Shown piece after piece: positions 7,670-16,828 of a stretch of DNA of 64,000 nt. The notes below the pieces were generated by a model. That model was not told where the DNA came from, made no database searches, and was given only the letters and a program-made list of their open reading frames with translations. Within the stretch, counting starts at the first letter, position 1. Every line of letters starts with the position of its first letter. Source of the DNA: an uncultured Pelagibacteraceae bacterium (GTDB taxonomy: Bacteria; Pseudomonadota; Alphaproteobacteria; Pelagibacterales; Pelagibacteraceae); assembly GCA_902559395.1 (NCBI GenBank), contig CACEHR010000002.1, forward strand, positions 62,001 through 126,000. The letters run 5' to 3'. The position numbers and the translations under genes were made by a program.

Positions 7670-8527
7670 TTATTTTTTATTTATTAATTCACTAATAAAA
7701 TTTTCACCGTAACCGTCATCAACAGCTTTTTGAAAATAATTTTTATTTACTTCAGCAACTTTTTCAGCTTCAGGAAATTCTTTTAATAAATCTTGAATAT
7801 AAGTTAAATCTTTTACGGAATTACTTGCCGTAAATTTAAATCCAGTAAAATCACCTTTTAACAGATTATCAAAAACTCTATTAAGTGCTGCTGAATTTCC
7901 AGAACCAAGCTTTGCAACATCAAATACTTTTTTTAAATCTAAACCCATTTCTGTAGCACTTTTAGCTAAATGATTAACTAATGCAGCATTTCCAAGGGAT
8001 AAAAAATTATTTAAAAGCTTAGATTTTGCTCCCATTCCAACAGGTCCAAAGTGAAAATATTCTTTACAGAAAAAATTAAAGTATGGCTCAGCCATTTTAA
8101 AATTTTCATCTGATGCTCCAACAATACCCCCTAGTATACCTTGCTCAGCTTGAACGGGTCCTCCCATTACAGGACATTCAACATAATTAATTTTTTTTGC
8201 TTTGAATATTTCCTCTGTTTCCATTGATCCTGTTTTATTATGAGTAGTGATATCAATAATTAAAGTTTTACTATCCAAAATGTTAGATATTTTTTCAGAA
8301 ATTAATTTCGCTATGGGAGTATTGGTAACACACATGAACATCGCATCTAAATTTTTAGTGGAAAAATCTTCAAAAGATTTTACTTCTTCAGCTCCATCGC
8401 TAACAATTTTCTCAATTGGTTTTCTATTTTTATTAGCAATAACAAAGAGTTTATTTTTATGTTTTAAAATATTTTTAGCTATTCCATAGCCCATATATCC
8501 AACACCGATAAAGCCTATATTTTTCAT
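7670..8527 (-). CDS. NAD(P)-dependent beta-hydroxyacid dehydrogenase (3-HIBADH family)
   Basis: A 285-residue oxidoreductase. The N-terminal Rossmann motif GFIGVGYMG, the substrate-binding segment CPVMGGPVQAEQG, and the catalytic-lysine region GAKSKLLNNF are those of 3-hydroxyisobutyrate/2-hydroxy-3-oxopropionate dehydrogenases. It reversibly oxidises a beta-hydroxyacid to a semialdehyde; the true substrate cannot be read. It is downstream of a DMT permease gene on the same strand (14-bp gap) and near sugar-acid genes, suggesting a role in their catabolism. Confidence 0.8.
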   Translation of the reverse strand: MKNIGFIGVGYMGYGIAKNILKHKNKLFVIANKNRKPIEKIVSDGAEEVKSFEDFSTKNLDAMFMCVTNTPIAKLISEKISNILDSKTLIIDITTHNKTGSMETEEIFKAKKINYVECPVMGGPVQAEQGILGGIVGASDENFKMAEPYFNFFCKEYFHFGPVGMGAKSKLLNNFLSLGNAALVNHLAKSATEMGLDLKKVFDVAKLGSGNSAALNRVFDNLLKGDFTGFKFTASNSVKDLTYIQDLLKEFPEAEKVAEVNKNYFQKAVDDGYGENFISELINKK

Positions 8528-8541
8528 TCAAACCTCACTAT

Positions 8542-9405
8542 TTAACTTTTTTTACCTTCTGTTCTTATGAACATAATACCAAAAACAATAATTCCTATCA
8601 CCCCAACAATTTTATTATAATCAAAAGGTACGCCGAAAATTAAGAAATTAATAATTGTAGACCAAACTAATTGAGAATATTGAAAATTAGTTACAAATGA
8701 CAAGTTAGAAAGTTGTATTGCATATATAATTAAAGAATGACTTACAAAACCTGCCACACCTAGAATTACCAAATAAAGCCAAAAGATATTCTTCTCTAAT
8801 GGCACCCAATTAAAAAATATAAAAATACTAAAAATTATTGCACCTAAAATTGAAGTATAAAATATAGCAGCAAATGGATCATTATCGCCTGATACAACTT
8901 TGGTAAAAAATTGATAAAGAGCCCAGCAAATTGGAGGAACAATTGGGAATATTAAATCTAAACTAAATATTCTCATGCTTGGACCTAGTGAATAAACAAT
9001 CGAGCCAAAGCTCAATAACATTAAAAGTATACCCTTTGTACTCAAGATATCTTTTAGAAAGTATGCTGAAAGTAATGAAACGATTAAAGGAGCTGTAAAA
9101 AAAACAACATAAATATCTACCAAGTCAAATTTCTGCAAAGAATAGAACATAAATGTGGTAGCAGTAACCATTAATATTGATCTAATTATTTGTACTTTAA
9201 AATTTTTTTTTAAATTTACTTTTGGCTTAAAAATTAAAAAAAAAATAATTAAAGACACCAAGTGAAAAAAAAATCTTCCCCAAATTGCTTGAGTAACAGG
9301 CATTACAGTTCCAAGATATTTTGCTGTAGAGTCCATACAAACGAACATAAAAAAACCACCAGCAGCTAATAAAATTACATTAATTAATGATGTTTGTTGT
9401 GGCAC
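8542..9405 (-). CDS. EamA/DMT-family membrane transporter
   Basis: A 287-residue protein with about ten hydrophobic helices arranged as two EamA repeats, the normal size for this drug/metabolite transporter superfamily. It is next to UxaA-type and dehydrogenase genes on the same strand (12-bp gap to the former), so it may export or import a metabolite of that pathway. Substrate unknown. Confidence 0.8.
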   Translation of the reverse strand: MPQQTSLINVILLAAGGFFMFVCMDSTAKYLGTVMPVTQAIWGRFFFHLVSLIIFFLIFKPKVNLKKNFKVQIIRSILMVTATTFMFYSLQKFDLVDIYVVFFTAPLIVSLLSAYFLKDILSTKGILLMLLSFGSIVYSLGPSMRIFSLDLIFPIVPPICWALYQFFTKVVSGDNDPFAAIFYTSILGAIIFSIFIFFNWVPLEKNIFWLYLVILGVAGFVSHSLIIYAIQLSNLSFVTNFQYSQLVWSTIINFLIFGVPFDYNKIVGVIGIIVFGIMFIRTEGKKS

Positions 9406-9417
9406 AGGAAATTTTAA

Positions 9418-10923
9418 TTACATTACAACGCCAACTTGCCAAGGATTAAACTCCTCGTCACCGTAGCCGTTGATTTCACTTTTTGATTTATTTCCTGAAG
9501 CAGTATTTACAACTAATTTAAATATTTTTTGACCAACTTCTTCAACTTTTTCTTTTCCTTCAGCAATTGTCCCACAGTTAATATCCATGTCTTCAGACAT
9601 TCTTTCAAACATCGCTGAGTTTGTAGAAAGTTTTAAACTTGGAACTGGCTTGCAACCAAAGCAGGATCCTCGTCCTGTTGTAAAACAAATTACATTAGCA
9701 CCTGATGCAACTTGACCTGTAACTGATACTGGATCATAACCTGGAGAATCCATAAAATTAAAACCTTTATTTTTTAAAGGTTCCGCATAGTGCAATACAT
9801 CTTGAAGGATAGAATTTCCTCCTTTTGCAACAGCACCTAAAGATTTTTCTAATATAGTAGTAAGACCACCTTTTTTATTTCCTGGTGCTGGATTGTTATC
9901 CATCGAACTATTATTAATTGAAGTGTAATGCCTCCACCATTCAATTCTTTTAAGTAGTTTGTCAGCGGTCTCTTGTGAGTTAGCTCTATTAATTAATAAA
10001 TGTTCTGCACCATAAATCTCTGGGGTTTCAGATAAAATTGCACTTCCTCCCTTTTTAACCAACAGATCTGCCGCCACTCCTAAAGCAGGATTTGCAGTTA
10101 TTCCAGAATACCCATCAGAACCTCCACATTGAAGAGCTAGAGTTAAGTGACTTACTGGTTGTGAAGTTCTTTCGACATTATTTGACTCAGAAAGTAAATT
10201 TTTAATTTGTGATAATACTTTATCTACAATTTTTTTAGTTCCACCTTCATCTTGAATTGTCAAAAAATGTATTCGGTTATGTTTTTTTAAAGATTCATCA
10301 AATAAACTTACTTGGGCGCATTCACAACCAAGACCTATTACAAAAACATGAGAAAAGTTTGGATGATTTTTAAATCCGTCTATAGTTCTTTGGAAAATTT
10401 GCATTCCTTCACTTTCTGTATTCATTCCACATCCAGTTGAGTGAGTAATCGGTACTATGCCGTCGATGTTTGGATAATCTTTTAAAATGTCAGAATATTT
10501 AATCTTCTCAACTATCATTTTAGTGACAGTTGCTGAGCAATTTACAGTGCTTACTATTCCAATATAATTTCTAGTAGCAACCTGTCCATTATCTCTTAAA
10601 ATTCCATTAAAGAAAGTATCTGCTTTTTCATCAACAATATGTTTTTTATCTGTAACTTTAAAATCTCTTTTAAATTCTCTAAATTCTAAATTGTGCGAAT
10701 GGACATGTTGTCCAGGCTTAATATCATCTAATGCAAAACCAATAATTTGATCATACTTAATGATTGGATCGCCTTTTTTAATAGTTTTTAAACAAACTTT
10801 GTGTCCGAAGGGGATCGGATCAATAGTACTGATCTCATGACCTTCAATTTTAGTTTTTTCAGGAATAATAAATTGGCTAACGCCCACATTGTCATTCTTG
10901 TTTAAAACTATTAGATTATTCAT
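9418..10923 (-). CDS. UxaA-family dehydratase/lyase (SAF + UxaA domains)
   Basis: A cytosolic enzyme of about 501 residues. An N-terminal SAF-like domain (VLNKNDNVGVSQF onward) is joined to a UxaA domain with the motifs HSTGCGMNTESEG, LQCGGSDGYSG and TTGRGSCFGCKPVPSLK. The family includes altronate and galactarate dehydratases and sulfolactate sulfo-lyase (SuyAB). I chose ATG at 10923; an upstream ATG at 10959 would add 12 residues that are not family-like and leave only 10 bp to the divergent gene. Its substrate is probably a sugar acid given the neighbours, but a sulfonate substrate is not excluded. Confidence 0.82.
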   Translation of the reverse strand: MNNLIVLNKNDNVGVSQFIIPEKTKIEGHEISTIDPIPFGHKVCLKTIKKGDPIIKYDQIIGFALDDIKPGQHVHSHNLEFREFKRDFKVTDKKHIVDEKADTFFNGILRDNGQVATRNYIGIVSTVNCSATVTKMIVEKIKYSDILKDYPNIDGIVPITHSTGCGMNTESEGMQIFQRTIDGFKNHPNFSHVFVIGLGCECAQVSLFDESLKKHNRIHFLTIQDEGGTKKIVDKVLSQIKNLLSESNNVERTSQPVSHLTLALQCGGSDGYSGITANPALGVAADLLVKKGGSAILSETPEIYGAEHLLINRANSQETADKLLKRIEWWRHYTSINNSSMDNNPAPGNKKGGLTTILEKSLGAVAKGGNSILQDVLHYAEPLKNKGFNFMDSPGYDPVSVTGQVASGANVICFTTGRGSCFGCKPVPSLKLSTNSAMFERMSEDMDINCGTIAEGKEKVEEVGQKIFKLVVNTASGNKSKSEINGYGDEEFNPWQVGVVM

Positions 10924-10969
10924 AAAATTATTATATAACCAATAACTTAAACAAACCATTATTTAAATT

Positions 10970-12754
10970 ATGCCTAAAAAAAGAAAAAAGAGTTTTCGAA
11001 GTCAACAGTGGTTCAATAATCCAAAAAACCCTGACATGACGGCCTTATATCTAGAAAGGTATTTAAATTATGGTCTTACAAGAAAAGAATTACAATCTGG
11101 GAATCCAATTATAGGAATAGCTCAATCTGGAAGTGATCTTTCTCCATGCAACAGGCATTTTATGTCTTTGAGCAAAAGAATAAAAGATGGAATAAGAAGA
11201 GCAGGCGGTATACCAATGGAATTTCCTACTCACCCAATTCAAGAAACTGGAAAAAGACCAACAGCAATGTTGGATAGAAATCTTTCTTACTTATCACTAG
11301 TGGAAGTTTTATATGGATATCCAATTGATGGAGTTATCTTAACAACAGGATGTGATAAAACTACTCCAGCTGCTTTAATGGCTGCTGCAACTGTAAACAT
11401 TCCTGCAATAGTTTTATCAGGTGGTCCAATGTTAGATGGAATTTACAAAGGTAAATTAGCTGGTTCAGGAATGGTAGTTTGGGAAGCAAGAAAAATGTTA
11501 GCAAAAGGAGAAATTAAATACGAAGAATTTATGGATATGGTTGCATCTTCTGCACCGAGTGCTGGACATTGCAATACAATGGGAACAGCTTCTTCAATGA
11601 ACTCTGTTGCTGAAGCATTAGGTATGTCTTTACCAGGTGGTGCGGTTATTCCTGCTCCCTACAGAGAAAGAGAACAAATTTCTTACGAAACAGGAAAAAG
11701 AATCGTTGGAATGGTTCATGAAGATTTAACCCCATCAAAAATTATGACACGTAAAGCTTTTGAAAACGCAGTAGTAGTTGCTAGTGCTATTGGTGGTTCT
11801 AGTAATTGCACAGCTCATCTAAGTGCTATTGCAAAACATATGGGAATTAAATTTGATCTTTCTGATTGGCAAAAACTTGGGCACAACATTCCTTTATTAG
11901 TAAATTGCCAACCTGCAGGAGAATATTTAATGGAAAGTTTTCACAGAGCTGGTGCAATACCTGCTGTAATGAGGGAATTAATTAAAAATAAAAAAATTCA
12001 TACAAAGATTAAGACTGTTACCGGAAAGACTGTAGGTGAAAATTTAAGAAAGAAAGTTGATGTAGATATCAAAGTAATTAAAACATTTAAGAATGCATTG
12101 ACTGAAAAAGCTGGTTTTTTAGTTATGAAAAGCAACTTTTTCTCATCTGCTATCATGAAAACATCTGTAATCAGTAAAGAATTTAGAGATCAATATTTAT
12201 CAAATCCTAAACACCCAAATGTTTTTGAATGTAAAGCTATAGTTTTTGAAGGTCCTGAGGATTATCACAAAAGACTTAATGATAAGAAGTTAAAAATAGA
12301 TGAAAACTCTCTATTAATTATTAGAGGTTGTGGACCTGTTGGTTATCCTGGATCAGCTGAAGTGGTTAATATGCAACCACCAGACAGATTATTAAAAAAA
12401 GGAATAAGACATCTACCAACTTTAGGTGATGGAAGACAAAGCGGAACATCAGAAAGTCCATCAATTTTACATGTTTCACCAGAATCAGCAGTAGGTGGAG
12501 ATCTAGGAATTGTTAAAACTTACGATAAAATTAAAATAGACTTAAATAAAAGAAGAGTTGATTTATTGATTTCTCAAGCTGAGTTTAAAAAACGAAGAAA
12601 AAATAAAAAAGTATTTAAACCAAATAATCAAACTCCTTGGCAGGAAATATTTAGAAATACTGTTGGTCAATTGGATGATGGTGCATGCATTAATTCTCGA
12701 GGTAAATACTTAGACGTATCACACACCAAAGGTTTACCAAGAGATTCTCACTAA
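10970..12754 (+). CDS. IlvD/Edd-family dehydratase (sugar-acid dehydratase type)
   Basis: A 594-residue Fe-S dehydratase. Putative cluster cysteines C60 (SPCNRH), C128 (TTGCDKTTP) and C201 (GHCNTMGTA) are all present, and the C-terminal LPTLGDGRQSGTSESPS segment is family-typical. The long size and the placement with TRAP and UxaA genes favour an arabinonate/xylonate/galactonate-type dehydratase rather than biosynthetic IlvD. Very basic N-terminus (MPKKRKKSFR). It is followed after 1 bp by the 2-hydroxyacid dehydrogenase gene. Confidence 0.87.
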   Translation: MPKKRKKSFRSQQWFNNPKNPDMTALYLERYLNYGLTRKELQSGNPIIGIAQSGSDLSPCNRHFMSLSKRIKDGIRRAGGIPMEFPTHPIQETGKRPTAMLDRNLSYLSLVEVLYGYPIDGVILTTGCDKTTPAALMAAATVNIPAIVLSGGPMLDGIYKGKLAGSGMVVWEARKMLAKGEIKYEEFMDMVASSAPSAGHCNTMGTASSMNSVAEALGMSLPGGAVIPAPYREREQISYETGKRIVGMVHEDLTPSKIMTRKAFENAVVVASAIGGSSNCTAHLSAIAKHMGIKFDLSDWQKLGHNIPLLVNCQPAGEYLMESFHRAGAIPAVMRELIKNKKIHTKIKTVTGKTVGENLRKKVDVDIKVIKTFKNALTEKAGFLVMKSNFFSSAIMKTSVISKEFRDQYLSNPKHPNVFECKAIVFEGPEDYHKRLNDKKLKIDENSLLIIRGCGPVGYPGSAEVVNMQPPDRLLKKGIRHLPTLGDGRQSGTSESPSILHVSPESAVGGDLGIVKTYDKIKIDLNKRRVDLLISQAEFKKRRKNKKVFKPNNQTPWQEIFRNTVGQLDDGACINSRGKYLDVSHTKGLPRDSH

Positions 12755-12755
12755 T

Positions 12756-13724
12756 ATGAAGCCAAAAATATTAGTTTCTAGAAAAATCTCAGATTTAGCA
12801 GAGGAAAAACTTCAAAAAGAATTTGAAGTAACTCTTAATCCAAAAGACGAACCTATTCCAGAAAGCGAATTAATTAAAATTATTAATGGTTATGATGGAA
12901 TGATATCAACAGGTTTTGATAAAATTGGTGAAAATTTTTTTAATAGTTTAAATGGAAAATTAAAAATTGTAGCTCAGGTTGGTGTTGGCTATGATAACAT
13001 TTCAATCAAATCTGCCGAAGAAAAAAAAATTAAAGTAACAAATACACCTAATGTCTTAAATGAGGCAGTAGCTGAAACTACAATACTCTTGATTTTAGCT
13101 GCATCTAGAAGAATTGGTGAAGCTTATAATTTGGTTAGAGCTGATGATTGGAAAAATCAAAAACCAGATTTAACTAAATTTATGATTGGAAATTCTGTTA
13201 CAGGCAAAACTTTAGGTATCATAGGTATGGGTCGTATCGGAAGAATGGCTGCAAAATGCGCTAAAGCTTTTGGGATTAAAATAATTTATTATAACAGAAA
13301 TAAACTCTCTGATGATCTAGAGGATGGGGCAAAATATTTTTCTGATATTAAAACTATGCTACCTGAGTGTGACTTTTTAAGTATACACACACCTGCAACA
13401 GCTGAGACCAAACATATTCTTAATTCATCAACAATAAGTTTGCTGCCAAAGCATGCAGTGGTTATTAATACTTCAAGAGGATCAACTATTGATGACGATG
13501 CATTGATAGATGCATTAGAAAATAAAAAAATTTATGCTGCAGGTTTAGATGTTTTTAATAATGAGCCAAATTTAGATAAAAGATATTTAAAATTAGATAA
13601 TTGTTTTGTCCTACCTCACATTGGTAGCGCAACACATGAGACAAGATTAGCCATGAGCATGATGGCAGTAGATAATATCTTCTGTTTTTTCAATAAAAAA
13701 CCACTTATTTCAGAAGTAGTTTAG
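12756..13724 (+). CDS. D-isomer-specific 2-hydroxyacid dehydrogenase (glyoxylate/hydroxypyruvate reductase type)
   Basis: A 322-residue NAD(P)-dependent enzyme. The Rossmann motif GMGRIG is at 157-162, with the catalytic Arg in NTSRGSTIDD and the catalytic His in LPHIGSATHETR. It would reduce glyoxylate, hydroxypyruvate or a 2-keto sugar acid. It starts 1 bp after the IlvD-type dehydratase stop, so the two are co-transcribed. The family also includes sulfolactate dehydrogenase (SlcC), which cannot be excluded. Confidence 0.85.
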   Translation: MKPKILVSRKISDLAEEKLQKEFEVTLNPKDEPIPESELIKIINGYDGMISTGFDKIGENFFNSLNGKLKIVAQVGVGYDNISIKSAEEKKIKVTNTPNVLNEAVAETTILLILAASRRIGEAYNLVRADDWKNQKPDLTKFMIGNSVTGKTLGIIGMGRIGRMAAKCAKAFGIKIIYYNRNKLSDDLEDGAKYFSDIKTMLPECDFLSIHTPATAETKHILNSSTISLLPKHAVVINTSRGSTIDDDALIDALENKKIYAAGLDVFNNEPNLDKRYLKLDNCFVLPHIGSATHETRLAMSMMAVDNIFCFFNKKPLISEVV

Positions 13725-13725
13725 A

Positions 13726-13740
13726 ACAACTATAAGTTGT
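13726..13740 (+). promoter_or_regulatory. Inverted repeat between 2-HADH and TRAP genes
   Basis: The perfect repeat ACAACT-ATA-AGTTGT lies just after the dehydrogenase stop and 110 bp before the TRAP binding-protein start. It could be an operator or a short hairpin ending the upstream transcript; no strong T-run follows. An AT-rich partly palindromic stretch (about 13750-13775) follows, which may hold the TRAP promoter. Confidence 0.3.
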
Positions 13741-13849
13741 CTGTTTAGAGAATATATATAATTTCTATATATAAAAGTTAAACGAAATTATTGATCTCAA
13801 AAACCATTTATGATTAACTTTCAAAAAAAACATAAACGAGAGGAAGATA

Positions 13850-14866
13850 ATGTTTAAACTTATATCTAAAACTATAGCAGCTGTAGCTATTGTTTCAGTT
13901 GCTTTATTTGGCTCTGCAAATGCAAAGACTTTAAAGATTGAAACACACTTTACTGCTAGTTCACCTAATGGTGAAGTTGCGGCTCAATTTGCTAAAAACG
14001 TAGAAATGTTTTCTGGCGGAAGCTTAAAAATAGAAATGTTCTACTCATCATCAGTAACAGGAAAATCTGCTGAGGTGTTTAACTCTGCACAAACTGGAAT
14101 TATCGATTGTGATATGACTGGTGCTGGTTACCAAACTGGTAAAAATGCAGCGTTCCAATTCGCAGGTGATGTAATGGGTGGATACGATAACCCTTATCAA
14201 CAATATGAATTCTTGAATTTCCCAGGAGCTCAAGAAGCTGTTGATGCACTTTACAACAAATATGGAATGACTTTAATTGGTTGGTGGATACCAGGACATG
14301 AGTCTCTAATTTCTAGCAAACCAATTCCAGATGTTGCATCTATCAAAGACTTTAAATTTAGATCACCTCCAGGAATGGAAAGTATGATCTTTACTGCACT
14401 AGGGGCTAAGCCAATCGTAATGGACTTTGGTGAAGTTCCAACTGCTTTACAAACTGGTCTAATTGATGGTGCTGACTATTCATCTCTAGCTACTAACTAT
14501 GCAGGTGGACACTATGAGCAAAACAAATATGCTACATACCCAGGTTTCCACTCTATGCCAGCTGACCATTTAGCTTGTAATACGAAAGTATGGAAAAAGC
14601 TAAAACCTCATGAAAGAGGAGCGATGAAAGCAGGTATTGAGATTGCTGGTAGAACAATCACAAGCTTGGTTGAGAGAAAAAACGCAGAAGCAGTTAAAGC
14701 TTTAAAAGAAATGGGTGTTACACTTCATGACTGGTCTAGAGAAGATAGACTTAAGTTCAGAAATGCTGCACTTAATGCTTGGCAGGAATGGAAAAAGAAA
14801 TCTCCTGAAGCTGCTGCTCTTATAGACATACATACAGCTTACATGAAAGCTAACGGTATCCTATAA
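13850..14866 (+). CDS. dctP: TRAP transporter solute-binding protein (DctP family)
   Basis: A 338-residue periplasmic protein with a clear signal peptide (~25 residues, ending ANA). The mature part has the DctP fold landmarks SSSVTGKSAEVF near the N-terminus, the central KFRSPPGMES region containing the carboxylate-binding Arg, and GLIDGADYSSL. The GAGAGGAAG ribosome site is strong, suiting an abundant protein. It delivers an organic acid, likely a sugar acid given the neighbours, to the DctQM permease encoded after a hairpin. Confidence 0.92.
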   Translation: MFKLISKTIAAVAIVSVALFGSANAKTLKIETHFTASSPNGEVAAQFAKNVEMFSGGSLKIEMFYSSSVTGKSAEVFNSAQTGIIDCDMTGAGYQTGKNAAFQFAGDVMGGYDNPYQQYEFLNFPGAQEAVDALYNKYGMTLIGWWIPGHESLISSKPIPDVASIKDFKFRSPPGMESMIFTALGAKPIVMDFGEVPTALQTGLIDGADYSSLATNYAGGHYEQNKYATYPGFHSMPADHLACNTKVWKKLKPHERGAMKAGIEIAGRTITSLVERKNAEAVKALKEMGVTLHDWSREDRLKFRNAALNAWQEWKKKSPEAAALIDIHTAYMKANGIL

Positions 14867-14890
14867 ATTAAAAGCATATAATAAAATCTT

Positions 14891-14912
14891 GAAGGGCCTG
14901 AAAAGGCCCTTC
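14891..14912 (+). terminator. GC-rich hairpin after TRAP binding-protein gene
   Basis: GAAGGGCCT pairs perfectly with AGGCCCTTC around a GAAA tetraloop. It is followed only by a short T stretch, so partial termination or 3'-end stabilisation is likely. Placed between dctP and dctQ it would make the binding protein more abundant than the permease. Confidence 0.75.
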
Positions 14913-14940
14913 TTATAAAATAAAAAGAATTTTTTAGCTT

Positions 14941-15510
14941 ATGCTTGATAAAGAATTACAAGAACAAAATGAAAAAGTTGCAAGTAAAGATGATTTTCCA
15001 ATAAATTGGATTGATAGAATTTCCTTATTTTTAAGCCACACAATCAAATATTTAATACCGATAATTGTACTTGTAATGATGTACGAAATTTTTATGAGGT
15101 ACGTTGTATTTAAACCAACTTTGTGGGCTAATGAACTATGCTTGTGGCTAGCTGGTGTTTGTTATTTGGTTGGTGGAATATATGCAACAAGGTTAAGAAG
15201 CCATATTAGAATAGTATTGTTATATGATTGGGTTAGTAGACCAACACAGAGAATTTTTGATCTAATAAGTACAATTATTATTGTTCTTTTTGCTGCAGCT
15301 GTAATTTATGGTGGTACAGAAGATGCATACAGATCGTTTATAAATTGGGAGAGATTTGCTACTTATTGGGATCCACCAATTCCTGCTACTATGAAGCCGC
15401 TTACGCTAATATGTGTATTTCTTATTGCTGTTCAATCAGTAAATAACTTAATAATTGATTGGAAAAATCCTAAAGAAAAACAATACGACCCTTCTAAAGA
15501 ATTAAAATAA
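14941..15510 (+). CDS. dctQ: TRAP transporter small permease (DctQ)
   Basis: A 189-residue inner-membrane protein with four hydrophobic helices flanked by hydrophilic tails. The segments EIFMRYVVFKPTLWANEL and YATRLRSHIRI are DctQ landmarks. Forms the permease together with DctM, whose gene begins 1 bp after this stop. Confidence 0.9.
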   Translation: MLDKELQEQNEKVASKDDFPINWIDRISLFLSHTIKYLIPIIVLVMMYEIFMRYVVFKPTLWANELCLWLAGVCYLVGGIYATRLRSHIRIVLLYDWVSRPTQRIFDLISTIIIVLFAAAVIYGGTEDAYRSFINWERFATYWDPPIPATMKPLTLICVFLIAVQSVNNLIIDWKNPKEKQYDPSKELK

Positions 15511-15511
15511 A

Positions 15512-16828
15512 ATGGAAATAGGATCACTTTCGATAATACTTATAGTTGGATTATTATTGCTTATATCTATTGGTGTTCCAATGGGTTTTGCCTCAGGTTT
15601 TATGGGGGCAGTACTTGTATTTTTATATATAGGTGAACATGCTTTAGGGATCTTACTTTCAAGATATTATTCTCTAGTTGTTACTTATTCTTTTTTGTCG
15701 GTGCCATTATTTATATTTATGGCCTCCTTGCTTGAACGCTCGAACATAGCTAGAGATTTATATGATGCCTTGAATGCGTGGCTAAGAAAAACTCGAGGTG
15801 GAGTAGGAGTGGTGACTGCCATCATGGCAACAATTATGGCTGCTATGAGTGGAATTATTGGAGGAGAAATAGTTTTATTAGGATTGATTGCACTGCCTCA
15901 AATGTTGAGATTAAAATATGATCAAGATATGTCGATTGGTATTATTTGTGCATCGGGTTCATTAGGAACCATGATACCTCCTTCTATTGTTTTAATTATC
16001 TATGGATTGACAACAGAAACTTCAATTACAATGTTATTTCAAGAAGCAATAGTTCCAGGTTTGATGATTTCAGGTTTGATAATCACTTACATTTTAATTA
16101 GAACAAGATTGCAACCACATCTTGCACCATTAAGTGATGAGCCGCCATTAACTTTAAAAGAAAAAATTTCTTATCTACCAGGTCTTTTACCACCAATTGG
16201 AATAGTGATAATTGTTTTAGGTTCAATCTATTCAGGAATAACAGGTATTACAGAAGCTGCTGGTATGGGTGTTGTTGCTACATTAATTATAATTTTTGCT
16301 AGAAAAGAATTAACATGGTTCTTGTTTAAAGATGCATTAACCAGAACATTTAAAGCTTCAGGAACTATTTTAACAATTACTTTTGGTGCAACAGTTTTAG
16401 CAGGCGCTTATTCTCTTGCTGGTGGTCCAAAATATGTAGCAGAAACTATTTTGGCTTATGATTTAAAACCAATGTATTTAATTTTTATGATGCAGATAAT
16501 GTTCTTAATAATGGGAGCATTTATGGATTGGGTTGGAATTGTATTGTTAGCAATGCCAGTATTTTTACCAATAGTTATAGCTCTTGGTTTTGATCCTATT
16601 TGGTTTGGAATATTATTTTGCGTAAATATGCAAGTTTCATTTTTAAGTCCACCTTTTGGACCCGCCGCTTTTTATTTAAAATCAGTTGCTCCTCCACATA
16701 TTTCTTTAACAGATATTTTTAGAGGTTTTGCACCGTTTATAGTAATACAATTAATCGTATTAGCATGTGTTATGTTTTTTCCTGAAGCGATGACACAAAA
16801 CTTCCACGAGTTTAAACCGAAACCATGA
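15512..16828 (+). CDS. dctM: TRAP transporter large permease (DctM)
   Basis: A 438-residue protein with about twelve helices. The sodium-coupled transport subunit is recognised by SGIIGGEIVLLG, GSLGTMIPPSIVLIIYG and FLSPPFGPAAFYLK. It ends in a 4-bp overlap with the following dehydrogenase gene, linking transport and catabolism. Confidence 0.92.
   Translation: MEIGSLSIILIVGLLLLISIGVPMGFASGFMGAVLVFLYIGEHALGILLSRYYSLVVTYSFLSVPLFIFMASLLERSNIARDLYDALNAWLRKTRGGVGVVTAIMATIMAAMSGIIGGEIVLLGLIALPQMLRLKYDQDMSIGIICASGSLGTMIPPSIVLIIYGLTTETSITMLFQEAIVPGLMISGLIITYILIRTRLQPHLAPLSDEPPLTLKEKISYLPGLLPPIGIVIIVLGSIYSGITGITEAAGMGVVATLIIIFARKELTWFLFKDALTRTFKASGTILTITFGATVLAGAYSLAGGPKYVAETILAYDLKPMYLIFMMQIMFLIMGAFMDWVGIVLLAMPVFLPIVIALGFDPIWFGILFCVNMQVSFLSPPFGPAAFYLKSVAPPHISLTDIFRGFAPFIVIQLIVLACVMFFPEAMTQNFHEFKPKP

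Noticed and set aside
9640-9700. UxaA protein as a proven SuyAB sulfo-lyase
   Set aside because: Motifs are shared across the whole family; neighbours (IlvD, TRAP, enolase) favour sugar acids, so kept as a hypothesis only.
10924-10959. Upstream ATG extending the UxaA protein by 12 residues
   Set aside because: The extra residues do not resemble the family start, there is no ribosome site, and it would leave 10 bp for two divergent promoters.
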